This document shows positions 1 to 11,600 of a stretch of 64,000 nt of DNA, in pieces; position 1 is the stretch's first letter; every line of letters starts with the position of its first letter. The translations under genes were made by a program, and so were the position numbers. Origin of the DNA: Semisulcospira habei (taxonomy: Eukaryota; Mollusca; Gastropoda; Semisulcospiridae). The notes under the pieces are model-generated. The model saw only the letters and a program-made list of their open reading frames with translations. It was not told the DNA's origin and did not search any database. The DNA lies in the NCBI GenBank assembly GCA_036245525.1, contig BTPG01000006.1, forward strand, positions 93,616,650 through 93,680,649, given 5' to 3'.

Positions 1-412
1 CATCCACTTATATATGAATTTGACAGCTGACATATCAAACGAAGTGACAGACTTCGAGTACCCAAAAGTAGTACAACACCTTATGCCAACTCTTTTGTCC
101 CTCAGGCTGTTGCCCTCTTCAACAGTAATATCAGTAGATAGTGTCTGTCAACATTCTTTAGTTCTTTATTTCTAGCCCTTTCAGTAGTTCACTGCAACAT
201 TGCTGACACCAGAAGCACAGTGGGAATCCACCTTAAGTGTTTCTGATGCCAAGAATGTTACAAAGGTAACAATACGTCTGTTACAGTTCATCTCTTTGAG
301 AGTTATGGAGTTATTTCAATGAGTGAATGATGATGCCATGTGTTGTATGGGCAGACAGTGAATTTCCCCGTGTGGGATTAATAAAGTATTATTGTATTGT
401 ATCGTATTGTAT
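1..412 (+). mobile_element. 3' end of a truncated non-LTR retrotransposon
   Basis: Frame 1 from about position 31 encodes a short tail (RSDRLRVPKSS, then SFVPQAVALFN) ending at a TAG at 139-141. This resembles the C-terminal end of reverse-transcriptase ORFs in many animal LINEs, where a basic stretch is followed by F-P-A-lineage residues and an N. The 3' untranslated part ends in AATAAAG and a short ATTGT/ATCGT repeat near 385-412, the usual simple-repeat tail of such elements. The 5' part is outside the window or lost. The clade cannot be named from so little. Confidence 0.6.
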
Positions 413-480
413 CCAGGTCGGAAGATTTCTTCTTGATTTCTTGAATGAAAATAATGGAGGAATGAAAATAAATAAATTAT

Positions 481-1483
481 GTTATTCAGGGCTAGAAATT
501 AACTTTTTTCTTTGGGGGCCACCGGGCCCCTTGATTGAAAAATTTGAGGGCCCACAAGCAACTTTCGGGGCCCAACTTTGAAAAATAATGCAAACAAAAA
601 ACAAAAGAATTATTGACAATATAATAAGTAGAAAGTACAATTTGTCTGATAATCTAAAATAAAAACAATTGAATTTCCAATTTTGCTGAGTGATGTCATT
701 TTTATTTGCCTTTTCTTTCACTTTCAAACATTACCAACAAAAAAGGGGGAAAAAACACACACACACACATTCAGTGACACACATATTCCAGTGACTAGTG
801 AGCCTGAAATGGCCATTAAACAAAATAGAAAAAAATCAAGTGAGTCTCTTGTATAATACTTTTCAGTTTTGTGACTGAGTATTGCACAATACACATCATT
901 CAATTTTTAATGAGTAACCTAACAAAAAATCTGACCTCAATGCACAAAAGTTCAAAACAAAACCATGAAAGGGAACTAAACTTAACAGTACTCTTCCTGA
1001 TAAACTAAAGTGAAACAGATTTTGCCTTTTTTTTTTTTTCAATCATCTATTCATATTACACTTATGTGCACTTGTGTTAACAGAAGTAAACTAAAAATAC
1101 AATAACAAAAAAAAACCACAAAAAAAACACAATACTATTACTGTGAGTGAGGGCACCGGTGTGGGTTGCTTCCCTTGGCCCAAATACGAAACTGCCGAGT
1201 AGAGCTAGCTGTAGCAGACGAATTATTTTGCGGGCCAAGCGGGCCCTTCGTTTTTCAACTTTCCGAGCCCGAAATCAACTTTGCGGGTTTTTGGCCCCGG
1301 GCCCCCGCTAATTTCGAGCCCTGTTATTGGTAGCAGGGGCTTGCTGCATGGACCCTTGTAGGCCTTCTGGAGGTCAAAGGAACCATTGTACCCCTCAGGC
1401 CTTCTGCCTTTGGGGTACAATGGTTCCTTTGACCTCCCAAAGGCCTACAAGAGTCTGTGTAGCAAACCCCTGCTACCAATAAC
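481..1483. repeat. Hairpin MITE split by a hAT-like insertion
   Basis: The two halves are 481-486 and 1324-1483. The ends are inverted copies (GTTATTGGTAGCAGG on the left, CCTGCTACCAATAAC on the right) and the interior is a long palindrome around 1360-1440. A TTAT flanks both sides and may be the target duplication. The left arm is only six bases long before the inserted element begins, so this element was present before the hAT-like one arrived. Confidence 0.65.
487..1323. mobile_element. Non-autonomous hAT-like DNA transposon
   Basis: The left end (CAGGGCTAGAAATTAAC) is the inverted complement of the right end (TAATTTCGAGCCCTG), with further inverted similarity in GGGCCC-rich blocks at 515-580 and 1230-1315. 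Both sides are flanked by TTATT (482-486 and 1324-1328). A CAGGG terminus with a short duplication suits hAT superfamily members, some of which make 5-bp duplications. No transposase is visible in about 837 bp, so it must be mobilised in trans. The interior is A/T-rich with no convincing ORF. Confidence 0.65.
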
Positions 1484-1547
1484 TTATGTTGTCATTCTCA
1501 GGATGTAATGATCGAGTTAACTGCAGCCACCAATGCTAATCAGTGGG

Positions 1548-1762
1548 TTAACCCATTTAGCCCTGAGTCCCTACAGCAGGAGACTGATTGACCATGATAA
1601 TTCAAGGGTAGTGCCAGATTAGCTTGGCGCCTTTAGGCGCCAAGCTAATCTGGCACTACCCTTGAATTATCATGGTCAATCCAACCTCCTGCAATTGGTA
1701 CATAGTCGTTAAGTAACACTTCCAAAATTTGGGAAATGCACCCGTGAGGCTAAAAGGGTTAG
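1548..1762. repeat. TTAA hairpin MITE, family 1
   Basis: This is a nearly complete copy of the commonest palindromic element in the window. It starts TTAACCCATTTAGCCC and ends GGCTAAAAGGGTTA. The centre is a long hairpin around GGCGCC/TTTA/GGCGCC near 1628-1641, whose arms read outward through AAGCTAATCTGGCACTACCC. TTAA ends followed by CCC match piggyBac-type non-autonomous elements (family assignment inferred). Confidence 0.8.
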
Positions 1763-1856
1763 TCAGTTCAGCTTCCATACTTGTTCTGCATTTCTAAATT
1801 ACATGCAACACATACACATCCTCAGTGAGACACTGGTCTGTATTTGATCACATATT

Positions 1857-2441
1857 ACTTACTTACTTATGCCTGTCACCCCTACCCGGGTATAGGCCGT
1901 CGACGAGAGACCTCCAGCAACTCCTGTCCTGTGCTTCTCCTTCGATTCTACTCCAGGTGGTTCCCAGTCTCTTGATGTCTGCTTGGAGGTCTTGACGCCA
2001 GGAGTTTCTCGGCCTACCTCTTTTCCTCTTTCCCTGGGGGTTCCATGACAATGCCTGCCTAGTGATACTGGAAGCTGGCTTTCTCAGACTGTGACCCATC
2101 CATCCCCATCTTCTTCGCCCAATTTCATTCTCTGCTGTTATCTGCTCTGTTCTCTCCCAGAGTCTGACGTTGCTGATCTTCTCTGGCCAATGGATTTTCA
2201 AAATTCTTCTAAGGCAACTGTTCATGAAGGTCTGTACTCTGTTGACTGTGGTTTTTGTCAATCTCCAAGTCTCTGCTCCATATAGGAGAACTGCTTTTAC
2301 ATTGGAGTTGAAAATCCGGACTTTGGTGTGTTGTGACAGCTCTCTGGAATTCCACACTTTTTTCAACTGGAGAAAGGCTGCTCTGGCTTTACCGATTCGT
2401 GCTCTGACATCTGCATCAGTGCCGCCTTTTTTTGTCTATGA
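1857..2441 (-). mobile_element. 5'-truncated RTE-like LINE copy
   Basis: The minus strand encodes the last 167 residues or so of a LINE reverse transcriptase (2366 to 1863), with LLYGAETWRLTK, the GKRKRGRPRNSW motif and a basic end. The 3' tail is the AAGT repeat (ACTTACTTACTT on the + strand at 1857). TGATCACATATT flanks the copy at 1845-1856 and 2442-2453, a clear target-site duplication. It is nearly identical to the corresponding part of the longer copy at 7805-9919, so both are fairly young. Confidence 0.85.
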
Positions 2442-2559
2442 TGATCACATATTGGGCTGTATTATAAGGCAGTAATACTGCTTGAAGTCTTAGAGCTGTT
2501 CATGTACAAATTCTGCTCTTTAAAAAGCTACTTTTCATAGTTATGTATTTCGTTTTCAG

Positions 2560-2633
2560 ATGCTGCCTGGTTATGTTGACTCCCGTCTGGAGGCAGAGAC
2601 TCCAATATTCTGCCGCGTCAAACTGAGCTACAA
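2560..2633 (+). CDS. VPS18: VPS18 in-window exon 1
   Basis: The acceptor is TTTTCAG/ATG and the donor AA/GTGAGA. It reads LPGYVDSRLEAETPIF and matches the human HSGYVNAQLEKEVPIF segment. It begins in phase 0 with an ATG codon that is internal in the protein family, so this ATG is probably not the true start. It ends with two bases of a Lys codon. Confidence 0.9.
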
Positions 2634-5600
2634 GTGAGATTGCATATTTGATCTATATTAGGCCATGTTCCATTTAGCCCCAAGACCCTACCACAGGAGA
2701 TGGATGGACAATGATAATCCAAGGGTAGTGCCACATTANNNNNNNNNNNNNNNNNNNNCTGAAGGCGCCAAGCTCATCTGGCACTACCCTTGAATTATCT
2801 TGATCAATCCATCTCATGCTGTAGGGACTTGGGGCTAAATGGGTTAACTTAAATATCAGCTCATTTCCTGGCCAGTCCCTTTGCATAAATTGCATGAGCC
2901 TTTCCTGATTTTGTTAAGCACATTTATACTGCCTCTGATCTATGTATTGGTTCTCCCAAGTCAGGTCTGAGAGAACTAAGCACTTTGTTTGCCAGAGACC
3001 TCTTGGCGCTATACTCGATTCAACAGTACAATGTGTATGGGTGAACTAACCCTTGAACTGTTGGTAACAATTTTTGTTGAGGTGATTCCTGCAATATTAA
3101 GTCTTTGACTGTCGTTAGCAGTGTTGGGTGAGGTGATTCCTGCAGTATTAAGTCTTTGACTGTCAGTAGCAGTGTTTGGTGAGGTGATTCCTGCAATATT
3201 AAGTCTTTGACTGTTGGTAGCAGCGTTTCGTGAGGTGATTCCTGCAGGAATCACCTCACCAAACACCACTACCAACCGTCAAAGATTTAATACTGAGGCT
3301 GATCTCTACTGTTTATTCCTGCAGACCATCGGCTACAATCACCCATCTGTGTGCTGGTAACAACACTCTGGTGGTGGCCCTGTCGACCAACTCACTTACA
3401 CGCATGGAGATGGAATCACAGTCCATAAGTAAGGCATTTGTGTTTATGGAGATTGTCGGTATTTCACTAAATGCCTTGCACATGCAGGTACTGGTTCTGT
3501 TTATACTGACAGTATGGGTGGCTGCATGCACAAAGAGGTTGACCCCTTCACTGCAGACAAAAAGCAAATATTCATGATCCAACTGCAGGAGACATTGATC
3601 TTTATGAGCCCCTATAGTTGCAGGAGGTCATGAGGATCTATGCCTCTTGCAGACACCACTTTGAATCCATGTTCATTGGATGGCTGGGATTGTTTGGCAT
3701 TGATTTAACAAAGAATTCCTTAAATGTGTTGTGCATTAATGGACAGGCTGGCTTGGCATTCTAAATACCTAGCTTATTGGTCTTTGTATGTTAACTCATT
3801 TGAGATGTGCCACCTCTGGATACACAGCATAAGCTGTGTATCCGGAGGCGGCACGTCTCGAATGAGTTAATATACATGAAACCCCCCCCCCCCTCACCCC
3901 TGTGCCCCACCCTACCCACACCCATTTAAAAAAAATACTTTATATGGCTGTTAAACTAGATTTAATTGATAAGATGTGTGTATGTGAAACCGAGGTCTCA
4001 TAAAGTACATAACTGATTTTGCTCAAATTTGGTTTCTTAAGTCATTTCTCATAGAACATTGTTTTGAGCAATAATCATGTCACTACGTTAGAAGTCAGGT
4101 TCATGGCTGCCACATTTTTCCTGCCATGTATTATTGTGTAAGTAGTTTCTCCATAATCCATAACATTAATTACGTGAAGTGAAAGACACAAATCAGTATC
4201 GACAAATGTTCTCTCAAGTGGAAATAGAGCTACCGAGTCCAGTAACAGACCGAGTGCATCGCATCTTTCTGGATCCAACTGGTCGACATCTGATCGTATC
4301 CATGATCTCGCAGGACAACTATTACATCTCTCTGGGCACATCCTCCAAGAAACCGAAACCCATCACAAAACTCAAAGTGAGCCCTGTGTTTGCTCTGTTT
4401 CATTTACCTTGATGTGAGTTTTAACCCTTAGGCTGTCGGTAGTGGTTTTTGTCACATTGATTCCTGGAGGAGTCATTGTTACAAAAACCACTACCAACAG
4501 TCTAAGGGTTAAATTTCCAATTTTATGTATTCCTGTGTGTAAGCTGGCAACTCCGAAATCAAACTTGGGATAGTTGTAGCCTATGTCCAGACAACTTTGA
4601 CACATATGAGTTGCATGTCCAAAAGATCAAGGTCACACAAATTATGCTAAATCCAGACCCAGACCCAGGCATGTAAAATCGAAGGAAAATCCCAAGGAAG
4701 AAATGAACATGCTTAGAAAGGATAATTACAACAGTATTTAATTTTGGGATTAAAATCTTTTTTCAAAATATACATGCAGCTCTGACTCGATATATTGCTG
4801 TTGCTGTGGTCCATAATGTGGGATCGTGGTGTATCCATCCGTACTGAGTCAGGGGGAGGGGGTGGTCATAGGTCGGAAGGGAGGAACAAAAGGGAACCGC
4901 TACTAAGGTATGTCTTGGAGAGGGGCTGACTGATGGACTTCAAACCCGTCCAGTCTAATTCATGGTCCTTTCACTTCTGAGGTCCAACACATTCACAGCA
5001 GTTTTCAAAACACTGCACGCTCATTCCAGCACATATATTGACCATGACAGCTCCATGGTAGCAGTGACTGATCATCATGGCAAGCTTAAAGCTAATTGGC
5101 CACTAAACATGAGCCACCAAAATCGATCCTTTTGGCTGCAGTTGGCACATATTAATTGAAAGCTGTTGCCTGAGGCATTCGCCACACACCCACAGTACTC
5201 GGGCTATTGTCTTCTTGATACAGATCTTCATATTTCGCTACAGGCATTAGGGACCAAAAGATCTTATTAGTCTTCACACTAGTAAATCTATGTCTGTGTT
5301 ATGGTATGAAGGAGGTGATCCACTGAGCAGTCCTGGGAACCGATGTTTATAGATTGTGATTCTGTGCTTACACTAGTTACAGCCCTAATCATTTGCATGT
5401 GTGGCCTTAACCTGGAGGAGGTCATTCAGAGTTTAGTGTGTAGCTAGGTGTAGATGTGCGTGGGGTAATGAGGCGAGGTGTCAGGAGGGGTGGTTGGGCT
5501 GGTGATGGTGAAGATATATCCCAATTTTCTGGTGTCCGCAGTTGGTCCAATTTGGGGGGGGGGGGGGGGGGGGTCCAAGGTCCCTCTGGCGATATATCCA

Positions 5601-8600
5601 GGATCGTGATGTAATGATTTGCGATATATCGAGTCAGAACTGTACATGGATACAAAAATACAATGAACTACTTGTCGGTCTTACTACGCGAGATGTATAC
5701 ATCTCACCTATTAACCCTTTGGCTGTCGGCCCACTGGGCACCGGCCTCCACGTGGCGTGGGTGGGTAGTCCCCTCAGTTCCTGACTGAGTGGGCTAGCAG
5801 AGGGGTGCCATCTTTGTCCAGGATTAGGACTTGATGTCAGCAGTTATGTTGTTCAGTCTTTTTCACTGGTCCGGTTTTTAAGGAGCTGTGCTTACCCAGG
5901 TCCTACCATGTTGGATTGGTCCTTAAAAATACGCGTGAGCTTTTGGTCCTTTGGATCCCAAGTGTTTGCCGTGCTTGGAGACCCGTGTCGGGGGAGAAGA
6001 GGATCCTGGTGGCTGAAACACTCCACTTTGGCCTTGACTTCTGCCTAAACAGGAGGCTAGTCGTACCGGCCTAGTCAATCGGCTCTTGTCACGTTGAGCC
6101 CTATCCCACTGTTGACATGCGGGTTGCTATACGGAGCACCATGCTATAGCCTCTGCTGCTTATTAGGTGCTTTACGCCAGTATTCCCCTGCATTCAACAG
6201 TGTGATAGAAGGCGGTGGCTTAAACGGTTCAATCGGGCTTACCCCCTTGAGTATATATTTCGGGCAGTCTCCATTGTGCGTCGACTGGAGACCCGCCGAC
6301 AGTTGCACTTTCCCTTGTTGGGCTCGGTGGCGGGCGGGGACCCCTGGGGGATGAATATCTCTACTATAATAATATGGAAAAAAAAAAAAAAAAAAAAACT
6401 GGCACCAAAGTGGTACATAGCCACTGACATTGACCTTGAAAATGATAGCGACTCCGATTGTGAGAAAGCAACGCCTCGGGCATCGTCCGTCTGGCCTCGC
6501 TTTCTCATTATCCACAGCAAAGTTAAAGAGAAGCCTGTTTCCAAGCTGCACCCTTTCCTGGTAGGGGAGACCCTCAGGAGCCATGTTGGCAGGCCTGAGG
6601 CCCAGCGCCTCAGGTCTGGTGACTTGCTGGTAGAGTGCCGTACCCGGGCACACTCCAATGGGCTACTGAGGCTCTCCTCCATCGGAGACACTCCAGTGGA
6701 GGTCACTCCCCACAAAACGATGAATTCTTCTAGAGGAGTGATTAAAGATCAAGCATTGGCCGAACTGTCTGAAGATGAACTTGTACGGAACCTTAAGTCA
6801 CAGGGGGCGACCTACGTCAGGCGCTTCATTTCCAAACGAGGTGGTGGGGAGATCCGTCTCCCTACCATCATCCTGACGTTTGGCTCCCCGACTGCTCCTA
6901 CTACCATCTGGGGAGGTTACTACTCCCTAAAAGTGAAAAAGTACGTCCCTCTCCCCCTCCGGTGCTTTAAGTGCCAAAAGTATGGCCATGGGCAGAAGAC
7001 ATGCCGCCAGGCAGAGGCTCTATGCGCCCGCTGCACTAAGCCCGGACACTCTGCCGAGTCCTGCACAGCCATCCCCCTGTGTGTGAATTGCCAGGGGGCG
7101 CATATGGCTTCGGACAAGAAGTGCCCTCGTTGGATGTCCGAGCGCAGGATTCAGCAGGTGTGTGTGGAGAAGGGGCTGTCCTTTGCGGACGCCCCAAAAC
7201 TGGTTGGTGGCCCTGGTGCAGCTGAGGCTGCGCCAAACTCAAATAACAACTTTGTGTATACTTTCAGTGCTGCGGTGGCAGGCAAGCGCCCCACCAAAGA
7301 CTTCTCTTGTCAAACCCCAACTTCTTGGTTGGGGCCGGAGCCTCGGATCCTCTCGCCCCTGGAGAGTAACCCTCCTCCGGTGGTGATGAGGAGCCAGGGA
7401 ACGCAGAAGGCGGACGCTGCCCATCTGGTGGCGCCGCCTTCTGCTGCCCCTAAGCCTCAGCCCCCACCCAAACCTGTCAATCTTACTACAAAGGCTCTGG
7501 TCAGCCTTCTAAGGCCGCCAACTCTGGCGGTAGGAACGCTGCCCCGGCCCAGAAGTCTAAGAAAGTTACGGGACCGCTGTGTGTACGGGCCCAGAAGGGG
7601 GACACTGATGTCCCCCTTCAAAACAAATATGCTGCATTGGAGGAGCAGATGGAGGGGGTGGAGGTTGTCGTAGCTGGTGCTGCGGCAGCTTCTCCCCCCT
7701 CATCTCCGAGGAACCAGAGGAGGCCCGGGAGTCGACCCCCCTCTGTTTCTTCGACTCCTTCCAAAGCACAGGAAAAGCACATAAAACCTAACCATGTACT
7801 CTCTTACTTACTTACTTACGCCTGTCACCCCTACCCGGGTATAGGCCGTCGACGAGAGACCTCCAGCAACTCCTGTCCTGTGCTTCTCCTTCGATTCTAC
7901 TCCAGGTGGTTCCCAGTCTCTTGATGTCTGCATGGAGGTCTCGACGCCAGGAGTTTCTCGGCCTACCTCTTTTCCTCTTTCCCTGGGGGTTCCATGACAA
8001 TGCCTGCCTAGTGATACTGGAAGCTGGATTTCTCAGACTGTGACCGATCCATCCCCATCTTCTTCGCCCAATTTCATTCTCTGCTGTTATCTGCTCTGTT
8101 CTCTCCCAGAGTCTGGCGTTGCTGATCTTCTCTGGCCAGTGGATTTTCAAAATTCTTCTAAGGCAACTGTTCATGAAGGTCTGTACTCTGTTGACTGTGG
8201 TTTTTGTCAATCTCCATGTCTCTGCTCCATATAGGAGAACTGCTTTTACATTGGAGTTGAAAATCCAGACTTTGGTGTGTTGTGACAGCTCTCTGGAACT
8301 CCACACTTTTTTCAACTGGAGAAAGGCTGCTCTGGCTTTACCGATTCGTGCTCTGACATCTGCATCAGTGCCGCCTTTTTTGTCTATGATGCTTCCGAGA
8401 TAGGTGAAGGACTCCACCTCCTCCAACGGGGTGCCAGCAAGCAAGACTGGTTCTTCCCTGGTTGCGTTCAGTCTCATTGTCTTTGTTTTCTGTTTGTGAA
8501 TGGTGAGGCCCACTTGGGACGAGATGTCAGCAAGCCTCGTGGTCTTGTCCTGCATTTGTTGATGAGTGTGGGACAGTAATGCCAAGTCGTCTGCAAAATC

Positions 8601-11600
8601 GAGGTCGTCAAGCTGTGTCCACAGTGTCCACTGTATTCCACTTCGTCTGTGCTCTGTGGTCATCTTCATGACCCAGTCTATGGCCAGTAGGAAGAGGAAC
8701 GGAGACAGCAGACACCCCTGCCTGACACCAGTTCTGACCTGGAGCTCTCTGGTGAACTGCCCTTCGTGGATCACGCGACATGTCATGCCATCATAGCTGC
8801 TCTTGATCAGGCGGACGAGCTTTGTGGGTACACCGTAGTGTCGTAGGAGTTTCCACAGAGCCTCTCGGTCCACGCTGTCAAATGCTTTCTCATAGTCCAC
8901 AAAGTTGACGTACAGCGGGGAGCTCCACTCCAGAGACTGTTCCACGATGATGCGGAGAGTGGCGATCTGGTCTGTACATGATCGGTTCTTCCTGAATCCT
9001 GCTTGCTGGTCTCTCAGCTGGGGGTCAACGGAGCTCTTCATTCTCTCTAGGATGATCCTGTTGAAGACCTTTCCTGGTACTGACAGCAAGGTGATTCCTC
9101 TGTAGTTGAAACACTTGCTGAGGTCGCCTTTCTTGGGAAGCTTGATTAGGTACCCCTCCTTCCAGTCAGCTGGCATCACCTCCTCTTCCCAGATCTTTCC
9201 AAACAGTGGGTACAGCATCTCAACTGTTGTCTCTAGGTCTGCTTTCAGAGACTCCGCTGGGATGCCATCTGGCCCTGCTGCTTTGCCATTCTTAAAAAAT
9301 GCCACTGCTTTTCTGATCTCTTCCCGGCTGGGTCTGTCACAGCTGATGGGTAGGTCGGTCTCTGCCGGCTGGATGTCGGGGGGGGTCGGGTGGGCTAGGT
9401 CTGTTCAGTAACTCTTCAAAATACTCGGCCCATCTGTCGAGTTGGTCTGCTCTGTCTGCAATAGGCTTGCCTTCTTTGTCTTTTACTGGTCTTTCTGTAT
9501 GGCCATACTTACCCGACAATCTTCTGGTAATGTCGTAGAGCTGTTTCATGTTGCCGCTGCCTGCTGCCTTTTCTGCCTCTGCTGCCAGGCTGTCTGTGTA
9601 GGCCCTCTTGTCTGCCCTGATACTCCTCTTCACCTCGCGGTTGGCTTCCGAGTATTCCCCCTGTGCCCTTACTTTGGCTGCTCTTGTGCGACTGTTGTTG
9701 ACCGCTGCTTTCTTCTGCTTCCTCGCTTCTATCTTCTTCAAGGTCTGTGCCGACAGCCAGTCCTTGTGGTGGTGTTTCCTGAACCCTACAGTGTCTTTGC
9801 AGGTTGAGTTCAGCGCCTCTCTAACTGCCTTCCACTGCTGCTCTGTGGTGACCGCCTCCTCTTCATTTACTAGCTCCTGTAGCGCTTGAAACCGGTTGGA
9901 CAGCACCAGTTTGAACTCTCATGTACTCTCTGCTTCAGTGGAATTGTCGTGGTTTCCACACCAACTTTGAAGAATTACGCCTTCTAGTCAAGTCCTATAA
10001 CCCCTCAGTAATATCACTTCAGGAGACTTACCTGAAGACTTCTGACCCTGTCTCCTTTAATGGTTTTAATGCTATCCATAAAGGTTCTGATTCGGAGAGA
10101 CGCTTGGGTGGAGTGGCTCTTCTCATTAGCAACCAGTTTTTATGTAGCCCCGTTGGTGTTGACACCTGTCTTCAGGCTGTCGCAGCTCGGGTTACCTTAA
10201 AGAAGACTATAACCATATGTGGGTCAAATGGTTGTTGTGATGCGTCTAGTGTGGTAGTGTAGCGTCTGTGCTTGTCGCTCTTGCTTTCAGCTCCCACCGC
10301 TGGCTAGCAGTTTTGCGAAAAGGGGAGCAGAACATGTCAGTCTCTCCCTGCCAGTACACAACCTCTCCAACAACAAGCCTCATGTAGTGCCTCCTCGTGG
10401 TGACTCATGGTAACCGAGCACCTTACGGACTCGGGCTGAACTACAGAGGACTCGGAGGAGATCTGGCCCCCAGACATGCGGCATGCAGGCCCATCGATGT
10501 GTGGACAAGCCCTGATGCCCATGAACCAGATCCCCAGCTATGGGTAAATAGCCCCACTGCCTTGTGGGTGCCTTGGGAGAGGCAAAGGCTAGGGGAGTAA
10601 ACCCTATACAAATCCGGGCAGGGATGCTCGATAGCCTTGGTTGGCAGATCTCCTTCGAGAAGGAAAACTCCGAGGAAAAACCTGAGTAGATGGGACCCAT
10701 AAGCCTTGGTCGGCAATCCATCTAGGAGAAGGATACTCCAAAACTAAACCATCCTGTGCTCCCAGGAAAGGCCTTTTGACCAGGAGCTAAGGGTGAGGTA
10801 ACCCCGACAGAAACCCTGAGTGCTGAAGACGGAGGTACTGGGCTGCACAGCGCACTCTAATAAACCACAGTACCATGCATATACAGCCATATGACACTTG
10901 GAGATGGATTCAAGAGGAATGGGGCTCGCCCTGTGGAGTCTCACCAGGCAGGTGCAGTACCGGGCTCTGCGCCTCTTCAGAGCCCACCCCCAGCGACTGG
11001 AGGACCTTCCCGACTGTCTCGAGGAGCCAGGGGACTGGGAAGTAGAGCGACTGGCCAGCGAAAAAACAAGACCAGAGACAAAGAAAAAGCCAATGTGAAC
11101 ATCATGCACTGGAATGCCGAAGGGGTTACCAACAAGAAAACAGAACTAGAGCACTTTCTGCATGAAAACAGCATAAACATCTGCTGTATACAAGAGACAC
11201 ACCTGCAAGAAGGGAAACCCTTTAAGGTCAGAGGATATCAGGTCTTCCGAAGTGATCGCCAAGGGAGGAAGAAAGGGGGGGTTATGACCCTAGTTAGAAA
11301 CAACCTGAATGCCAGCGAAACCAGGAGATTCATGGAAGAGGCAGAATACATCCAGGTCAAGGTAACCACCAGTGACAGCACCCTTGACCTTGTCAACTAC
11401 TACTGCCCTAATGATAAGTTGCTGTCCCTCGACACTATCCAGGTCCCGGACAGTGGATTCCTCATCACTGGTGACTTCAACAGCCAGTCCCAGAGTTGGG
11501 GATATGACACACTGGACAAGAGAGGAGAAGACATTGAGGAGTGGCAAGATGAAAACCACCTGATACTTGCCAATGACCCTGAGGACCAACCTACCTTCTA

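Larger units (their letters stand above)
6276..9970 (+). pseudogene. ORF1 (Gag-like) of the I/Nimb-like LINE
   Basis: This is a nucleic-acid-binding ORF1. The C-terminal half carries three zinc knuckles near 6960-7125: CFKCQKYGHGQKTC, CARCTKPGHSAESC and CVNCQGAHMASDKKC. An ATG at 6374 leads straight into a run of about 20 A, and the open frame passes through this run in a different phase, so the start is uncertain and may involve slippage or a sequencing error. The frame also shifts near 7440-7480; afterwards VPLQNKYAALEEQMEG appears. The RTE-like LINE interrupts it at 7805. In the restored order the frame ends at a TGA at 9968-9970, overlapping the ORF2 start by 50 nt. Confidence 0.75.

Noticed and set aside
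2560..2562. VPS18 start codon at the ATG of the first visible exon
   Set aside because: A good splice acceptor precedes it and VPS18 proteins normally have about 30 more residues before this segment, so an upstream exon is more likely.
3039..3290. CRISPR-like array of short direct repeats
   Set aside because: The repeats are adjacent with no spacers and equal one arm of a hairpin MITE. The DNA is eukaryotic.
4180..4218. Longer version of VPS18 in-window exon 3
   Set aside because: The phase fits an AG at 4178-4179, but the polypyrimidine tract is poor and the 13 extra residues have no place in the family alignment. It remains possible as an alternative acceptor.
4421..4512. Rho-independent terminator
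   Set aside because: The hairpin is a TTAA-ended MITE in an intron of a eukaryotic gene.
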